This document shows, in pieces, positions 1-8,048 of a DNA stretch of 64,000 bases. Within the stretch, counting starts at the first letter, position 1. Every line of letters starts with the position of its first letter. Source of the stretch: Actinoalloteichus hoggarensis (lineage in GTDB: Bacteria; Actinomycetota; Actinomycetes; Mycobacteriales; Pseudonocardiaceae); NCBI RefSeq assembly GCF_002234535.1, contig NZ_CP022521.1, positions 3,596,001-3,660,000 on the forward strand. Reading direction: 5' to 3'. The position numbers and the translations under genes were made by a program. Below the pieces are notes generated by a model. It saw nothing but the letters and a program-made list of their open reading frames with translations. It made no database searches and had not been told where the DNA came from.

Positions 1-726
1 CTCGGCGCGCCGTACTCCGAACTCGACGAGTTCCAGCACCACACGGCGGTGCTCCTGACCCTCAGCTCCACGATCGAGCAGATCGAGGAGTCGGCGATCA
101 GCGTGGACGAGTTCGTACGGCGGCTCGTGCGGCGCAAGCGGCAGCAGCCGACCGAGGACCTGCTCGGCAGGCTGACGACCGAGCACGACCTCACCGACGA
201 CGAGCTGGCCAACATCGCCTTCCTGCTGCTCGCCGCCGGACACGAGACCACCGCGAACATGCTGTCGCTGGGCACCTACACCCTGCTGTGTCATCCCGAG
301 CAGCTCGAGCGGCTGCGTGCCGAGCCCGCGCTGATCGACGACGCCGTGGAGGAGCTGCTGCGCTACCTCACGATCTTCCACATCGGACCGTCGCGCACCG
401 CCTTGGCCGACGTCGAGCTGGACGGCCACCTGATCAAGGCGGGCGACACCGTCACGCTGTCGCTCAGCGCCGCCGACCGCGACCCGGACCGCTTCGTCGA
501 CCCCGATCGGTTCGACGTCACCCGCGCCGCGGGCGGACATCTGGCCTTCGGCCACGGCGTGCACCAGTGTCTCGGTCAGCAGCTCGCCCGCATGCAGATG
601 CGGGTCGGCTACGCGGCGCTCTTCCGGCGATTCCCGACACTGCGGCTGGCCGTCGATCCCGCCGAGGTGCCGATGCGCGCCGACATGACGATCTACGGCC
701 TGCGCGGCCTCCCGGTCTCCTGGTAG
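1..726 (+). CDS. Cytochrome P450 (3' part, truncated by window start)
   Basis: The reading frame is open from base 1, so the N-terminal part of the protein lies outside the window. What is present is the C-terminal 241 residues of a bacterial class I P450. The I-helix oxygen-activation motif AGHETT is at about 238-255, the ExxR motif (EELLR) is near 349-363, and the heme loop FGHGVHQCLG has its cysteine ligand at 568-570. The intact cysteine and I-helix threonine make it a real monooxygenase and not an EryCII/DesVIII-type P450-like helper of glycosyltransferases. In macrolide clusters such enzymes hydroxylate the aglycone. Tiacumicin-type aglycones carry two P450-installed hydroxyls (C18 and C20), and this could be one of those enzymes (inference). 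It converges on the glycosyltransferase across a hairpin terminator. Confidence 0.93.
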   Translation, partial: LGAPYSELDEFQHHTAVLLTLSSTIEQIEESAISVDEFVRRLVRRKRQQPTEDLLGRLTTEHDLTDDELANIAFLLLAAGHETTANMLSLGTYTLLCHPEQLERLRAEPALIDDAVEELLRYLTIFHIGPSRTALADVELDGHLIKAGDTVTLSLSAADRDPDRFVDPDRFDVTRAAGGHLAFGHGVHQCLGQQLARMQMRVGYAALFRRFPTLRLAVDPAEVPMRADMTIYGLRGLPVSW

Positions 727-729
727 CTC

Positions 730-759
730 CTCGGGCCCGATCGGGCGGGCGGGCCCGAG
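730..759. terminator. Bidirectional hairpin terminator between P450 and glycosyltransferase
   Basis: A perfect 10-bp inverted repeat CTCGGGCCCG (730-739) / CGGGCCCGAG (750-759) with a 10-nt loop lies in the 42-nt gap between two convergent genes. Its position just beyond both stop codons fits a shared terminator. Confidence 0.65.
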
Positions 760-768
760 GCCACCGCC

Positions 769-2031
769 TCAGGCCCGGTGCTTCGTCGTCAGGCCCTCCA
801 GCACCGGCACCAGCTCGCCCGGTGTCGGGTCCACGAGGCTCTCCTGCCGCAGTCGGTCGGCGCTCTCGCGGAAGGAGGGCTCGGCCAGCATCCGCGCCAG
901 GCCTGCCCGCACCTCGGCACCGGTGAGATCCTCGGAGTGGATGTACAGACCCGCGCCGAGATCGGCGAGCTGCCGTGCCTTGAGCACCGTGTCGAACATG
1001 TTCGGGATGATCAGCTGCGGCACGCCCGCGGCCAGCGCGGTCGAATAGGTTCCCGCCCCGCCGTGGTGGACGACCGCGGCACACGTGGGCAGCAGCGCAT
1101 GGAGCGGAACGAACTCCACGGCGCGCACGTTCGGGTGGCGTAAGGACTCCGCCAGCGTCGCCTGCTGCCGCTCGGTAAGGGTCACGATCACCTCGGCGTC
1201 GAGATCCGCGACCGCGTCGAGAATCGCACCGATGTCATTCTGTCCCGGGCCGGGAACGTGTTCGTATTCACGCTGACTGATGCCCACCGTGACGCAGATC
1301 CGCGGTCGCGTCGGCTGTTCCCGCAGCCAATTCGGAATGGGAGAACGACCGTTATAGGGGACGTATCGCATCGGCACCGAGGGCGTCGTGACGTCGAGCC
1401 GCAGGGCGGCGGGCATCGGGTCGATCGTCCACTGGCCGTTCACCACCTCTTCGTGGAAGTCGGCGCCGTGGCGCTGCAGGACGCCGGTCAGCCAGTCCGC
1501 CTGAAGGTCCGTCCGCTCCTCGACGGGACGCGCGTCCCTCGACCGGACGAAGTGCTCGCGGGTCCGTGTCCACACGTCCTGCCCCCACAGCAGCCGCGCG
1601 TGCGCGGCGCCGGTCACCCGTGCGGCCACCGCCCCCGCGAAGGTGATCGGCTCCCAGATGACCAGGTCAGGCTGCCAGCCGACGGCGAAGTCGACGAGGT
1701 CGTCCACCATCGAGTCGTTGAAGGGGATGACTCCGGCCTTGAGGAACGACCGGTATCCGGCCGTCAGCTCGTCCCAGTCCAGAGTCTCGGGTTCCAAGCC
1801 GAAGATCTCCACCGGCTTGGCGATGTCGTCGGCGGCGTTCGCGACGATCTCGGCCGTGCTGAAGTCGGTGCCCACCGGTACGGCGGGCAACCCCGCCTCG
1901 CTGATCGCGTCGGTCAGCATCGGCTGGCTGGCGACGACGACCTCATGGCCCGCCGCCCGAAACGCCCAGGCCAACGGAACCATCGGATACAGGTGAGTTC
2001 GTGCCGAGAACGTCGTGAACAGGACACGCAT
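769..2031 (-). CDS. Macrolide glycosyltransferase, EryCIII/DesVII type (GT1 family)
   Basis: A 420-residue GT-B glycosyltransferase that should transfer a TDP-deoxysugar to the macrolactone. The N-terminus carries the acceptor-side motif around His13 (FSARTHLYPM), and the donor-binding HHGGAGTYS motif begins at His322-His323, followed by GVPQLIIP. Overall it reads like the macrolide amino- or deoxysugar transferases EryCIII, DesVII and TylM2. Enzymes of that subgroup usually need a P450-like activator (EryCII/DesVIII/TylM3). No such partner is visible here, since the neighbouring P450 keeps its heme cysteine. Leu297 is encoded by a TTA codon (1141-1143), a possible bldA-dependent step. The upstream gap holds a palindrome and a large dyad, so the gene probably has its own promoter. 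Confidence 0.92.
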   Translation of the reverse strand: MRVLFTTFSARTHLYPMVPLAWAFRAAGHEVVVASQPMLTDAISEAGLPAVPVGTDFSTAEIVANAADDIAKPVEIFGLEPETLDWDELTAGYRSFLKAGVIPFNDSMVDDLVDFAVGWQPDLVIWEPITFAGAVAARVTGAAHARLLWGQDVWTRTREHFVRSRDARPVEERTDLQADWLTGVLQRHGADFHEEVVNGQWTIDPMPAALRLDVTTPSVPMRYVPYNGRSPIPNWLREQPTRPRICVTVGISQREYEHVPGPGQNDIGAILDAVADLDAEVIVTLTERQQATLAESLRHPNVRAVEFVPLHALLPTCAAVVHHGGAGTYSTALAAGVPQLIIPNMFDTVLKARQLADLGAGLYIHSEDLTGAEVRAGLARMLAEPSFRESADRLRQESLVDPTPGELVPVLEGLTTKHRA

Positions 2032-2051
2032 GAATCCTCCCCAGAGCGGAA

Positions 2052-2125
2052 ATCAATTGATGTCACAGACCGGCTGTTCCCTGGTCTCGATCGAGGGTAA
2101 CGGAGTTCTCGGAGAAATCGAGACC
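2052..2125. promoter_or_regulatory. Palindrome and dyad upstream of glycosyltransferase start
   Basis: Two symmetrical elements lie between the glycosyltransferase ATG (2031) and the helicase stop (2203). ATCAATTGAT (2052-2061) is a perfect 10-bp palindrome 20 nt before the start codon. GGTCTCGAT (2083-2091) is repeated inverted as ATCGAGACC (2117-2125), and CGAG/CTCG (2092-2095/2108-2111) adds inner pairing. They are candidate operators for the glycosyltransferase promoter. No AGGGGT box of the cluster type is present here. Confidence 0.4.
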
Positions 2126-2150
2126 TCGTCGTCGAGACAAACCGAGGGGA

Positions 2151-2190
2151 ACCGGTGGGAGAGACGAGACTCCCCGTCCCGCCCACCGGT
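2151..2190 (-). terminator. Inverted repeat downstream of helicase gene, likely terminator
   Basis: ACCGGTGGG (2151-2159) and CCCACCGGT (2182-2190) form a perfect 9-bp stem 13 nt beyond the helicase stop codon. A competing inner stem GGGAG/CTCCC is also possible. There is no T tract, as is common in actinomycetes. Confidence 0.45.
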
Positions 2191-2202
2191 CATCGGGTCG
2201 GC

Positions 2203-4443
2203 TCAACGCGTCTCCGCGACCGCGCTCTCCAGCCCGTCGAGCACGGCGGGCAGGGGTTCGGAGTGGACCACCACGAGCCGCTGGGTGGCGCGGGTGAGCG
2301 CCACGTACAGCTCCGCCGCGCCGTGCAGCGGATCGGCCAGTATCCGATGCGGCTCGACGACCACGACCAGATCGAACTCCAGTCCCTTGGACGCCTGCGG
2401 GGTGAGGACCGGCGCGTCGACGCCGAACTCCGCGAGGTCGAGGGTCATCCCCTCCGGCACGATCACCACCGCCGCGCCCTCCTCGGGAGACGTGCGGACC
2501 GCCTCGGCCACGGTCTCGGCCACGGCGGCCGCGTTCGTCTCGCGAGCCTGCGGCCGGATGCCGTTGCTGCGGATCGACTCCGGCATGGCCAGGGTCGCGT
2601 CCAGCTCGGCCAGGACCCGGCTCGCCACCTCCATGATCTCCGAGGGCGTCCGGTAGTTGATCGTCAACTCGCGGTACATCCACCGTTGCGGCACGTACTG
2701 GTCGAGCATCGCGCCCCAGGTGCGAGCGCCCGCCGCGGACTGGCGCTGAGAGAGATCGCCGACGATCGTCATCGACTTCGTCGGACAGCGGCGCATCAGG
2801 ATCCGCCAGTCCATCTCGGACAGCTCCTGCGCCTCGTCGACCACGACGTGTCCGTAGGTCCATTCGCGGTCGGCGGACGCACGCGTGGCGATGTCCCGCC
2901 CGTCCCGTTCCTCGTTGCGATCCGCGAGCGTCTCGGCGTCCACGACGTCGGAGGCCCGCAGCGTCTCGTCGTCCATCTCGTCGTCGGTCTCCAGGACCTG
3001 GAGCACGCCCTTGGTGTACTTGACGTGCTCCTCACGCTCCCGCGCCGCCCGCTTCTCCGCGGAGTGGTCGACGCCGAGGAACTCCACGGCCTCGTCGAGC
3101 AGCGGCGCGTCGGAGACGGTCCAGGCGTCGCCGACCTCGCGGTACAGGCTCTCCCGGTCGGCCTCGGACAGGTTCGGAGCCGCCGCGGCGAGGCGCGCGC
3201 GATCGCTGAACAGGTCGGCGAGCAGCCGCTGCGGTGTCAGGAACGGCCACAGCCGGTTGACCGCGCGCACCACGTCGTCGCTGCCCTTGAGCGCGGCGGT
3301 GGTGTCGGCGGCGAGCTCCGCACGCAGCACGGTGTCGCGCTTGTCCAGCCAGCCCTTGCCGATCTGGTTCACCGCCCGCGTCACCAGGCCCTCGACGAGG
3401 TGCTGGTGGAAGACCTCGCGCGCGTCGTTGTGCAGCAGACCCGCGTCGCGGGTGTACTGCCGGGCGCGCTCGGCCAGCTTGGCGTCGACCTTGAGGTCGT
3501 CGACATGGTCGAGCTCGATCGGGATCGGCTCGTCCGGAAGCTCCTGCCGATCGGCGACGGCGGCCTTCACCACGTCGACCATGGCCAGCGAACCCTTGAC
3601 CCGTTTGGCGTCGGGGCCGTCCTCCCTGGTGGCCACGACGCCCGGCATCAGCATTCCCGTCGTGGCGAACACGACGCTGGTCTCGCCGAGAGACGGCAGG
3701 ACGTTGCCGACGTAGTCGAGGAAGCCCTCGTTCGGTCCGACCACGAGCACGCCTCGTCGGGCCAGTCGGTCCCGGTGGTTGTAGAGGAGGTGGGCCACCC
3801 GGTGCAGGGCGACGGCCGTCTTCCCGGTGCCCGGGCCGCCCTGGATCACCACGACGCCGCCGTGGCCGAGCCGGATGATCTCGTCCTGCTCGGCCTGGAT
3901 GGTCGCGACGATGTCCCGCATCCGTCCTTCGCGCGGGGCATTGAGCGCGGCGAGGAGCGCGCTGTCGGCGTCCCCGCCGCCCTCGGCCGCGTTCAGGTCG
4001 AGCACATCGTCGTGGAAGTCGACGACCTCGTGCCCGCGTGATCGGAAGTGGCGGCGCCGCACCAAGCCCTCCGGCTTCGCGACCGTCGCACAGTAGAACG
4101 GTCTGCTCGCCGGCGCCCGCCAGTCGATGACCAGCGGCTCGTAGTCGTTCTCCTCGTCGAACAGCCCGATCCGACCGATGTAGGTGGTCTCGCCGTCGGT
4201 CTCGTCGATCCGGCCGAAGCACAGCCCGGAGTCCGCGACCTTCAGCGCGTGGATCCGGGTGGTGAGGTGGTCGACCGAGGCCTGCTGCTGCCAGCGCGCC
4301 TGCGGGCTGGTCGCGGTGCGCTCGCGCAGGTTCCGTTCGAGCTCCTGCTCTGCCTTCCGCCTCTCCTCGTCAAGCTTCTCGTAGAGGGACGCGACGTACT
4401 CGCGTTCGGCCGCCAGCTCGGCCTCGAACTCGAAGGTTGACAA
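2203..4443 (-). CDS. HelD/HelR-type RNA polymerase-recycling ATPase (UvrD-like superfamily 1)
   Basis: A 746-residue protein of the HelD family, SF1-helicase-like ATPases that bind RNA polymerase and release it from stalled complexes. The N-terminus is a charged coiled coil (residues about 5-60). Walker A is GGPGTGKTAV with Lys208, and a DEAQ Walker B segment (VVVDEAQELSEMDW) and later UvrD-type motifs (GDLSQRQ, LTINYRTPSE, ASKGLEFD, YVALTRA) follow. The start is TTG with GAGG a few bases upstream; in frame a stop codon lies just before it. Actinobacterial HelR/HelD proteins are known to give tolerance to rifamycins by displacing drug from polymerase. Fidaxomicin-type macrolides also target RNA polymerase, so self-protection is a reasonable inference. 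A housekeeping HelD paralogue captured by the cluster is the alternative. Confidence 0.9.
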   Translation of the reverse strand: MSTFEFEAELAAEREYVASLYEKLDEERRKAEQELERNLRERTATSPQARWQQQASVDHLTTRIHALKVADSGLCFGRIDETDGETTYIGRIGLFDEENDYEPLVIDWRAPASRPFYCATVAKPEGLVRRRHFRSRGHEVVDFHDDVLDLNAAEGGGDADSALLAALNAPREGRMRDIVATIQAEQDEIIRLGHGGVVVIQGGPGTGKTAVALHRVAHLLYNHRDRLARRGVLVVGPNEGFLDYVGNVLPSLGETSVVFATTGMLMPGVVATREDGPDAKRVKGSLAMVDVVKAAVADRQELPDEPIPIELDHVDDLKVDAKLAERARQYTRDAGLLHNDAREVFHQHLVEGLVTRAVNQIGKGWLDKRDTVLRAELAADTTAALKGSDDVVRAVNRLWPFLTPQRLLADLFSDRARLAAAAPNLSEADRESLYREVGDAWTVSDAPLLDEAVEFLGVDHSAEKRAAREREEHVKYTKGVLQVLETDDEMDDETLRASDVVDAETLADRNEERDGRDIATRASADREWTYGHVVVDEAQELSEMDWRILMRRCPTKSMTIVGDLSQRQSAAGARTWGAMLDQYVPQRWMYRELTINYRTPSEIMEVASRVLAELDATLAMPESIRSNGIRPQARETNAAAVAETVAEAVRTSPEEGAAVVIVPEGMTLDLAEFGVDAPVLTPQASKGLEFDLVVVVEPHRILADPLHGAAELYVALTRATQRLVVVHSEPLPAVLDGLESAVAETR

Positions 4444-4801
4444 CTTGCCTCACATCCATTAAAATCACTATGGGCGTCAAATGTCTCCATGGAGAACTAT
4501 ACCGTAGTGGATCTCTGCGTTCTCGCAGCTTGATCATCGACGGATCGACTCCTGGCCGACGCCGCCCTGCCCCTGCTCTTGGTCCCGTCCGGTCGAGGTT
4601 CCCCGCCGTCTCCCGGACCCGGCCCCGAGCCGCCCCGCTCGCGCCGCCGTTCCCACGGTCCCACCGTCGGCGGTGAGCCGCCCCGATCGATCGACGGTCG
4701 CCTCCGCCGCCCGCGCCACACCGACGTGTCTCCGGAACGGCCCGCCGAGGACCACGGCAGACGAACCACCCGCCTCGGCGCCCGCATCGCCCCGACGGGC
4801 G
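4444..4801. other. Intergenic region with helicase promoter; no gene
   Basis: A 358-nt gap between tandem minus-strand genes. The part next to the helicase is AT-richer than its surroundings. It contains a perfect palindrome TCTCCATGGAGA (4484-4495) directly beside a minus-strand TATAGT element (4496-4501) that could be a -10 box, and a small hairpin CTGCG-TTCT-CGCAG (4515-4528). No convincing -35 partner or AGGGGT box is seen. The rest (4530-4801) is GC-rich with no gene that I can support. Confidence 0.5.
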
Positions 4802-6073
4802 TCAGGCCGGCTCGACGACCGAAGCGGCCGCCAGCGCCTCGACCCGGTCCGCGGCCGCTCGGGCGCCGCCCGCCCGTTCCAGTTCGCCCCGCATCTCCCG
4901 CAGCCGATCCCGAGTCGACGTGTCCTCCGCGGCCGCCAGGACCGCGCCCCGCAGCGTCTCCCCCGTCGCCTCGGCGGCGGGAAGCAGCAGGCCAAGCCCC
5001 AGCTCGGCGACGCGCTCCGCGTTGGCGTACTGCTCCGGGTGGCGAGGCACGACGACGAGCGGGACCTCGAACGCGAGCGACCCCATGATCGAGCCCATCC
5101 CGCCGGGGCAGACGAACACCGCCGCGTGGGCGAGCACCTCGGCCTGTGGGATCCACGAACGCACCTCGACGTTCGGCGGCAGCGGCCCGACCTCGGCCAC
5201 GCCGATCTTGTCGCCGATGGTCATGACGACGTGCCACGGCAGGCCCTCGAACGCGGCCACGCAGGCACGGAAGAACTCGGGACGATCGTTGTCCACCGTG
5301 CCCAGGGAGATCAGCACGATCGGCAGGCCGTCGCCGGGCGGCCGCCATCGCGTCTCCGGCGGTCGGGGGCTCGCCTGCGGGACGCAGGGTCCGACGAAGG
5401 CATGGTCCGCGCCGAAGGTCTCGCCTCGACACTGGAACCGCCGAGGGATGAACACCAGGCTCAGCTCGGTGTCGCCGGGGAAGAAGTCCTTCTGGCCGTC
5501 GGTCGAGAGACCGTGTGCGGCACGGAAGCTCGTGAGCCGATTCTCGACCTCTCGCATCGCCGGATGTGCGAAGTCGATCTGGTCGGCGCCGACGGACAGC
5601 CGTTCCTGGAGGGAGAAGTGTTCGTTGGAGGCGAAGGTGGGCAGCAGCCGCACCATCGGCCTGCCCCAGCCGCGCGCCAGGACTCCGCCGCACAGATGGA
5701 GGACGATGTCGCAGACCAGGACGTCGGGGACGTCGTCGGCCAGCCGTTCGGCGACGGCGTCGCAGGCCGCCGACGTCTCGACCACGAGCCGCAGGCTCGC
5801 CTCCGCCATCTCGTCGACGGTGGGATCGACCAACGGCGGGGCGGCACTCAGCCCGACGCCGTAAGGCACGACCTCGGCCCCGGTCGCCGCCACGGAGTCG
5901 GCCACGAGGTCACCGACGAAACAGGTGACCCGGTTGCCTCGGCGCACCAGCTCGGCCACGACCTCCAGCGCGGGGAGGGTGTGGCCGTACGCCGGATAGA
6001 GCAGGCAGGCCACGTGCCTGCGGTCATCGGGCCGGGCCGTCGCGGAAGCCGGTTCCGATCGTCGTTCCGTCAT
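4802..6073 (-). CDS. MGT-family (OleD-like) glycosyltransferase with altered donor motif
   Basis: A 423-residue GT-B protein of the UGT/MGT group. After a hydrophilic N-terminal 20 residues it has LLYPAYGHTLP, containing the His expected to be the catalytic base, and a C-terminal nucleotide-sugar half. The donor motif, normally HGGMNSTME-like, here reads CPGGMGSIMG (5082-5119), so the phosphate-contacting His is Pro and the following Glu is Gly. It could attach the second sugar of the macrolide, or act as a self-resistance macrolide glycosyltransferase like OleD. The start codon at 6073 is preceded by a strong GGAGGAGGAG site and lies 50 nt inside the upstream SDR gene, indicating translational coupling. 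Confidence 0.87.
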   Translation of the reverse strand: MTERRSEPASATARPDDRRHVACLLYPAYGHTLPALEVVAELVRRGNRVTCFVGDLVADSVAATGAEVVPYGVGLSAAPPLVDPTVDEMAEASLRLVVETSAACDAVAERLADDVPDVLVCDIVLHLCGGVLARGWGRPMVRLLPTFASNEHFSLQERLSVGADQIDFAHPAMREVENRLTSFRAAHGLSTDGQKDFFPGDTELSLVFIPRRFQCRGETFGADHAFVGPCVPQASPRPPETRWRPPGDGLPIVLISLGTVDNDRPEFFRACVAAFEGLPWHVVMTIGDKIGVAEVGPLPPNVEVRSWIPQAEVLAHAAVFVCPGGMGSIMGSLAFEVPLVVVPRHPEQYANAERVAELGLGLLLPAAEATGETLRGAVLAAAEDTSTRDRLREMRGELERAGGARAAADRVEALAAASVVEPA

Positions 6074-6866
6074 GGTGCTCCTCCTCCGCCCGCGGCCGGG
6101 CGGGAACGTGCGACTCCTCGTCGGACGCCGGCGAGACGTAGCGATGGATCAGCCGTTCGAGGTAGCCGGGGCCGAAACCGTAGGCGGCCACCTCGGGAAC
6201 CAGCTCACACAGTCGGTCGATCGACACGACGGCACCGCCCGAGGAGCCGGTCATGAAGTCCCAGCGCGCGGACGTGTCGAGCCGCCGTTCGATGCAGGTG
6301 ACGATGTGGTCGACCGGCTGCGGCGTCCCGGAGGCGACGTTGACCACGGTTCGACACACCTTCGCCGCGAGCAGGTGGTCCAGGATGTCCACCATGTGAC
6401 GTACGTCGAGCAGATCGCGATGGCTGCCCTGGTACACGGTCACCACGCCGGCTTCGATCTGCGCCGTCAGAGACGGCACCAGCTGGTGCGCGGGCTGGCC
6501 GTCGCCGACCAGCGAGCTGAGCCGCAGGGTCAGCCAGTCCACCCCGGAGTCGGCGATCATCGCCTCGAGATTCCATTTGTGGCGTCCGTACGGAGAGACC
6601 GGGTTGATCGGCTCGTCTTCCCTGTGCGGTCCGCCACGGCTGCCGTAGAGCCCGGAGGCCGCCGTCGAGAGAAAGACGATCCTCCGGCTCTCGGCTCGGC
6701 ATCGTCGGGTGACCTCATCGACGAGCAGCCGCTCCCGAGCGAACTCCGCCGCGCCGTTCGCCGTGGTGCGGGAGACGCCTGCCGCGATAACCGTCGTGCC
6801 CGGGTGCCGATCGGCGAAATATCTCCGCAGATGCCGCGCGATGAAGCCGTTTCCGATGACCTCCAT
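6024..6866 (-). CDS. NAD(P)-dependent SDR, probable NDP-4-keto-deoxysugar reductase/epimerase
   Basis: A 280-residue extended short-chain dehydrogenase with a shortened Rossmann entry, GNGFIA (residues 5-10), in place of the usual GxxGxxG. It keeps the YxxxK catalytic pair (Tyr93-Lys97, in SPYGRHK) and a LSTAASGLYG segment like NDP-sugar epimerase/dehydratases. The ATG at 6866 is chosen because a GAAGGGA site precedes it; an in-frame upstream start at 6905 lacks one. It is co-transcribed and overlaps by 50 nt with the downstream glycosyltransferase, so it probably makes or reduces that enzyme's sugar donor (4-ketoreduction or epimerization). The exact reaction cannot be read from the sequence. 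Confidence 0.82.
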   Translation of the reverse strand: MEVIGNGFIARHLRRYFADRHPGTTVIAAGVSRTTANGAAEFARERLLVDEVTRRCRAESRRIVFLSTAASGLYGSRGGPHREDEPINPVSPYGRHKWNLEAMIADSGVDWLTLRLSSLVGDGQPAHQLVPSLTAQIEAGVVTVYQGSHRDLLDVRHMVDILDHLLAAKVCRTVVNVASGTPQPVDHIVTCIERRLDTSARWDFMTGSSGGAVVSIDRLCELVPEVAAYGFGPGYLERLIHRYVSPASDEESHVPARPRAEEEHHDGTTIGTGFRDGPAR

Positions 6867-6930
6867 TGATTTCCCTTCACCACCGCAGCGTCTCGCACCG
6901 ATCACTCGAGTACGCCGATCCCCGGGCCGG

Positions 6931-6979
6931 ACGGTACCTGCGTCGATCTTCGACGAGCAACCCCTAACCGCCGACCCCT
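6931..6979 (-). promoter_or_regulatory. AGGGGT-box promoter of the SDR-glycosyltransferase operon
   Basis: On the minus strand two AGGGGT boxes (6974-6979 and 6960-6965, 14 nt apart) are followed after 23 nt by TACCGT (6931-6936), a TAnnnT -10 element 65 nt before the SDR start. The same arrangement occurs before the CCR, aminosugar and PKS genes. The region is divergent with the FkbM gene, so the boxes might serve both sides. Confidence 0.55.
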
Positions 6980-7079
6980 ATTTTCTTGCTCGTGACGGCG
7001 ACGCCGGGATAACCTCGCCGGGTCGCGACTCGCAGATCTACTTCGCCGCCGGTGACACGCCCGCCAGGAGGAATCGAGC

Positions 7080-7850
7080 ATGGCCGAACTTCATTTCGTG
7101 CGGTTCACCGAGGAACTCGGCGTCTATACGCCGTCCCAGCACCCGGAGTACGGCCCTCATGAGGCTCAGTACATCTACTCCGAGGTCTTCGAGAGCCGCT
7201 CGTACCTGAAGCATCCGGTCAGCCTTCCCGAGAATCCGTTCGTCATCGACGCAGGAGCGAACATCGGGATCTTCGCGCTTTTCCTGAAACGAGAGCGTCC
7301 GCTGGCCGAGATCCTCGCCTTCGAACCGGTTCCCGCGATCCACGAGGCCTTGACCAAGAATATCGAACTGCATGGACTCGACGCGGTGTCGGCATTTCCT
7401 GCCGGCCTTGGCGAGACCGACGGCGACATGCGATTCACCTATTATCCGGCGCTTCCCAGCAATTCCACCGGCTACCCGGAGGACAAGGCGCTCAGCCGCG
7501 AGCTGATCGCCGGCCTGATGGGCGCCTCGGTGGCGGGCCAGGTCTACACCGGCGAGGAGGTCACGGTCGGGATCGCGCGGCTGTCGACGGTGTTGGCCAG
7601 ACACGGCGGCACCCGCCCGATCGACCTGCTCAAGATCGACGTCGAGGGTGCGGAGCTGGACGTGCTGCGCGGGATCGACGACGCCGACTGGCCTCGAATC
7701 CGCCAGGTCGTCGCCGAGGTGGAGGACTTCCACGGGAGGCTGGCCGCCTTCCGCGCGCTGCTCGCCGAGAAGGGCTTCACGGTCGTCGACGAGGCCGCCG
7801 AGGGGCTGTCGGGATCGAAGAACCACCTGGTGTACGCCGTTCGGAGCTGA
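7080..7850 (+). CDS. FkbM-family SAM-dependent methyltransferase
   Basis: A 256-residue class I methyltransferase of the FkbM family. The SAM-binding motif I is VIDAGANIGIFAL (residues 55-67), and the conserved late FkbM stretch LLKIDVEGAELDVLRG follows. An AGGAGG ribosome site sits just before ATG. FkbM-type enzymes O-methylate hydroxyls of polyketides or their sugars. In this cluster a sugar hydroxyl is a plausible target, since tiacumicin-type macrolides carry a 2-O-methyl sugar (inference). The gene is divergent from the SDR operon and, with the next gene, is one of only two plus-strand genes between the glycosyltransferase and PKS blocks. Confidence 0.88.
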   Translation: MAELHFVRFTEELGVYTPSQHPEYGPHEAQYIYSEVFESRSYLKHPVSLPENPFVIDAGANIGIFALFLKRERPLAEILAFEPVPAIHEALTKNIELHGLDAVSAFPAGLGETDGDMRFTYYPALPSNSTGYPEDKALSRELIAGLMGASVAGQVYTGEEVTVGIARLSTVLARHGGTRPIDLLKIDVEGAELDVLRGIDDADWPRIRQVVAEVEDFHGRLAAFRALLAEKGFTVVDEAAEGLSGSKNHLVYAVRS

Positions 7851-8048
7851 GGCCTTCTCGGAAACCCGAGGTCAGCAGAAGCCCGAGCTCACCAGGTGAC
7901 CGACCGCGGGCCGTGCCCGCTTGTGGCGGCGGCTGCCAGGCCGAGCGGAATCCGTCCCGATTCGTCCGATCATGACCACCCGACCACGCCGCGCGTGGAC
8001 GTACTCGCGCGACTCACTCGGCCGCCGAGAGCATTCAGGGGAGAACTC

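Noticed and set aside
1-726. The P450 as an EryCII/DesVIII-type glycosyltransferase activator
   Set aside because: Those proteins lack the heme cysteine; here Cys, AGHETT and ExxR are all intact.
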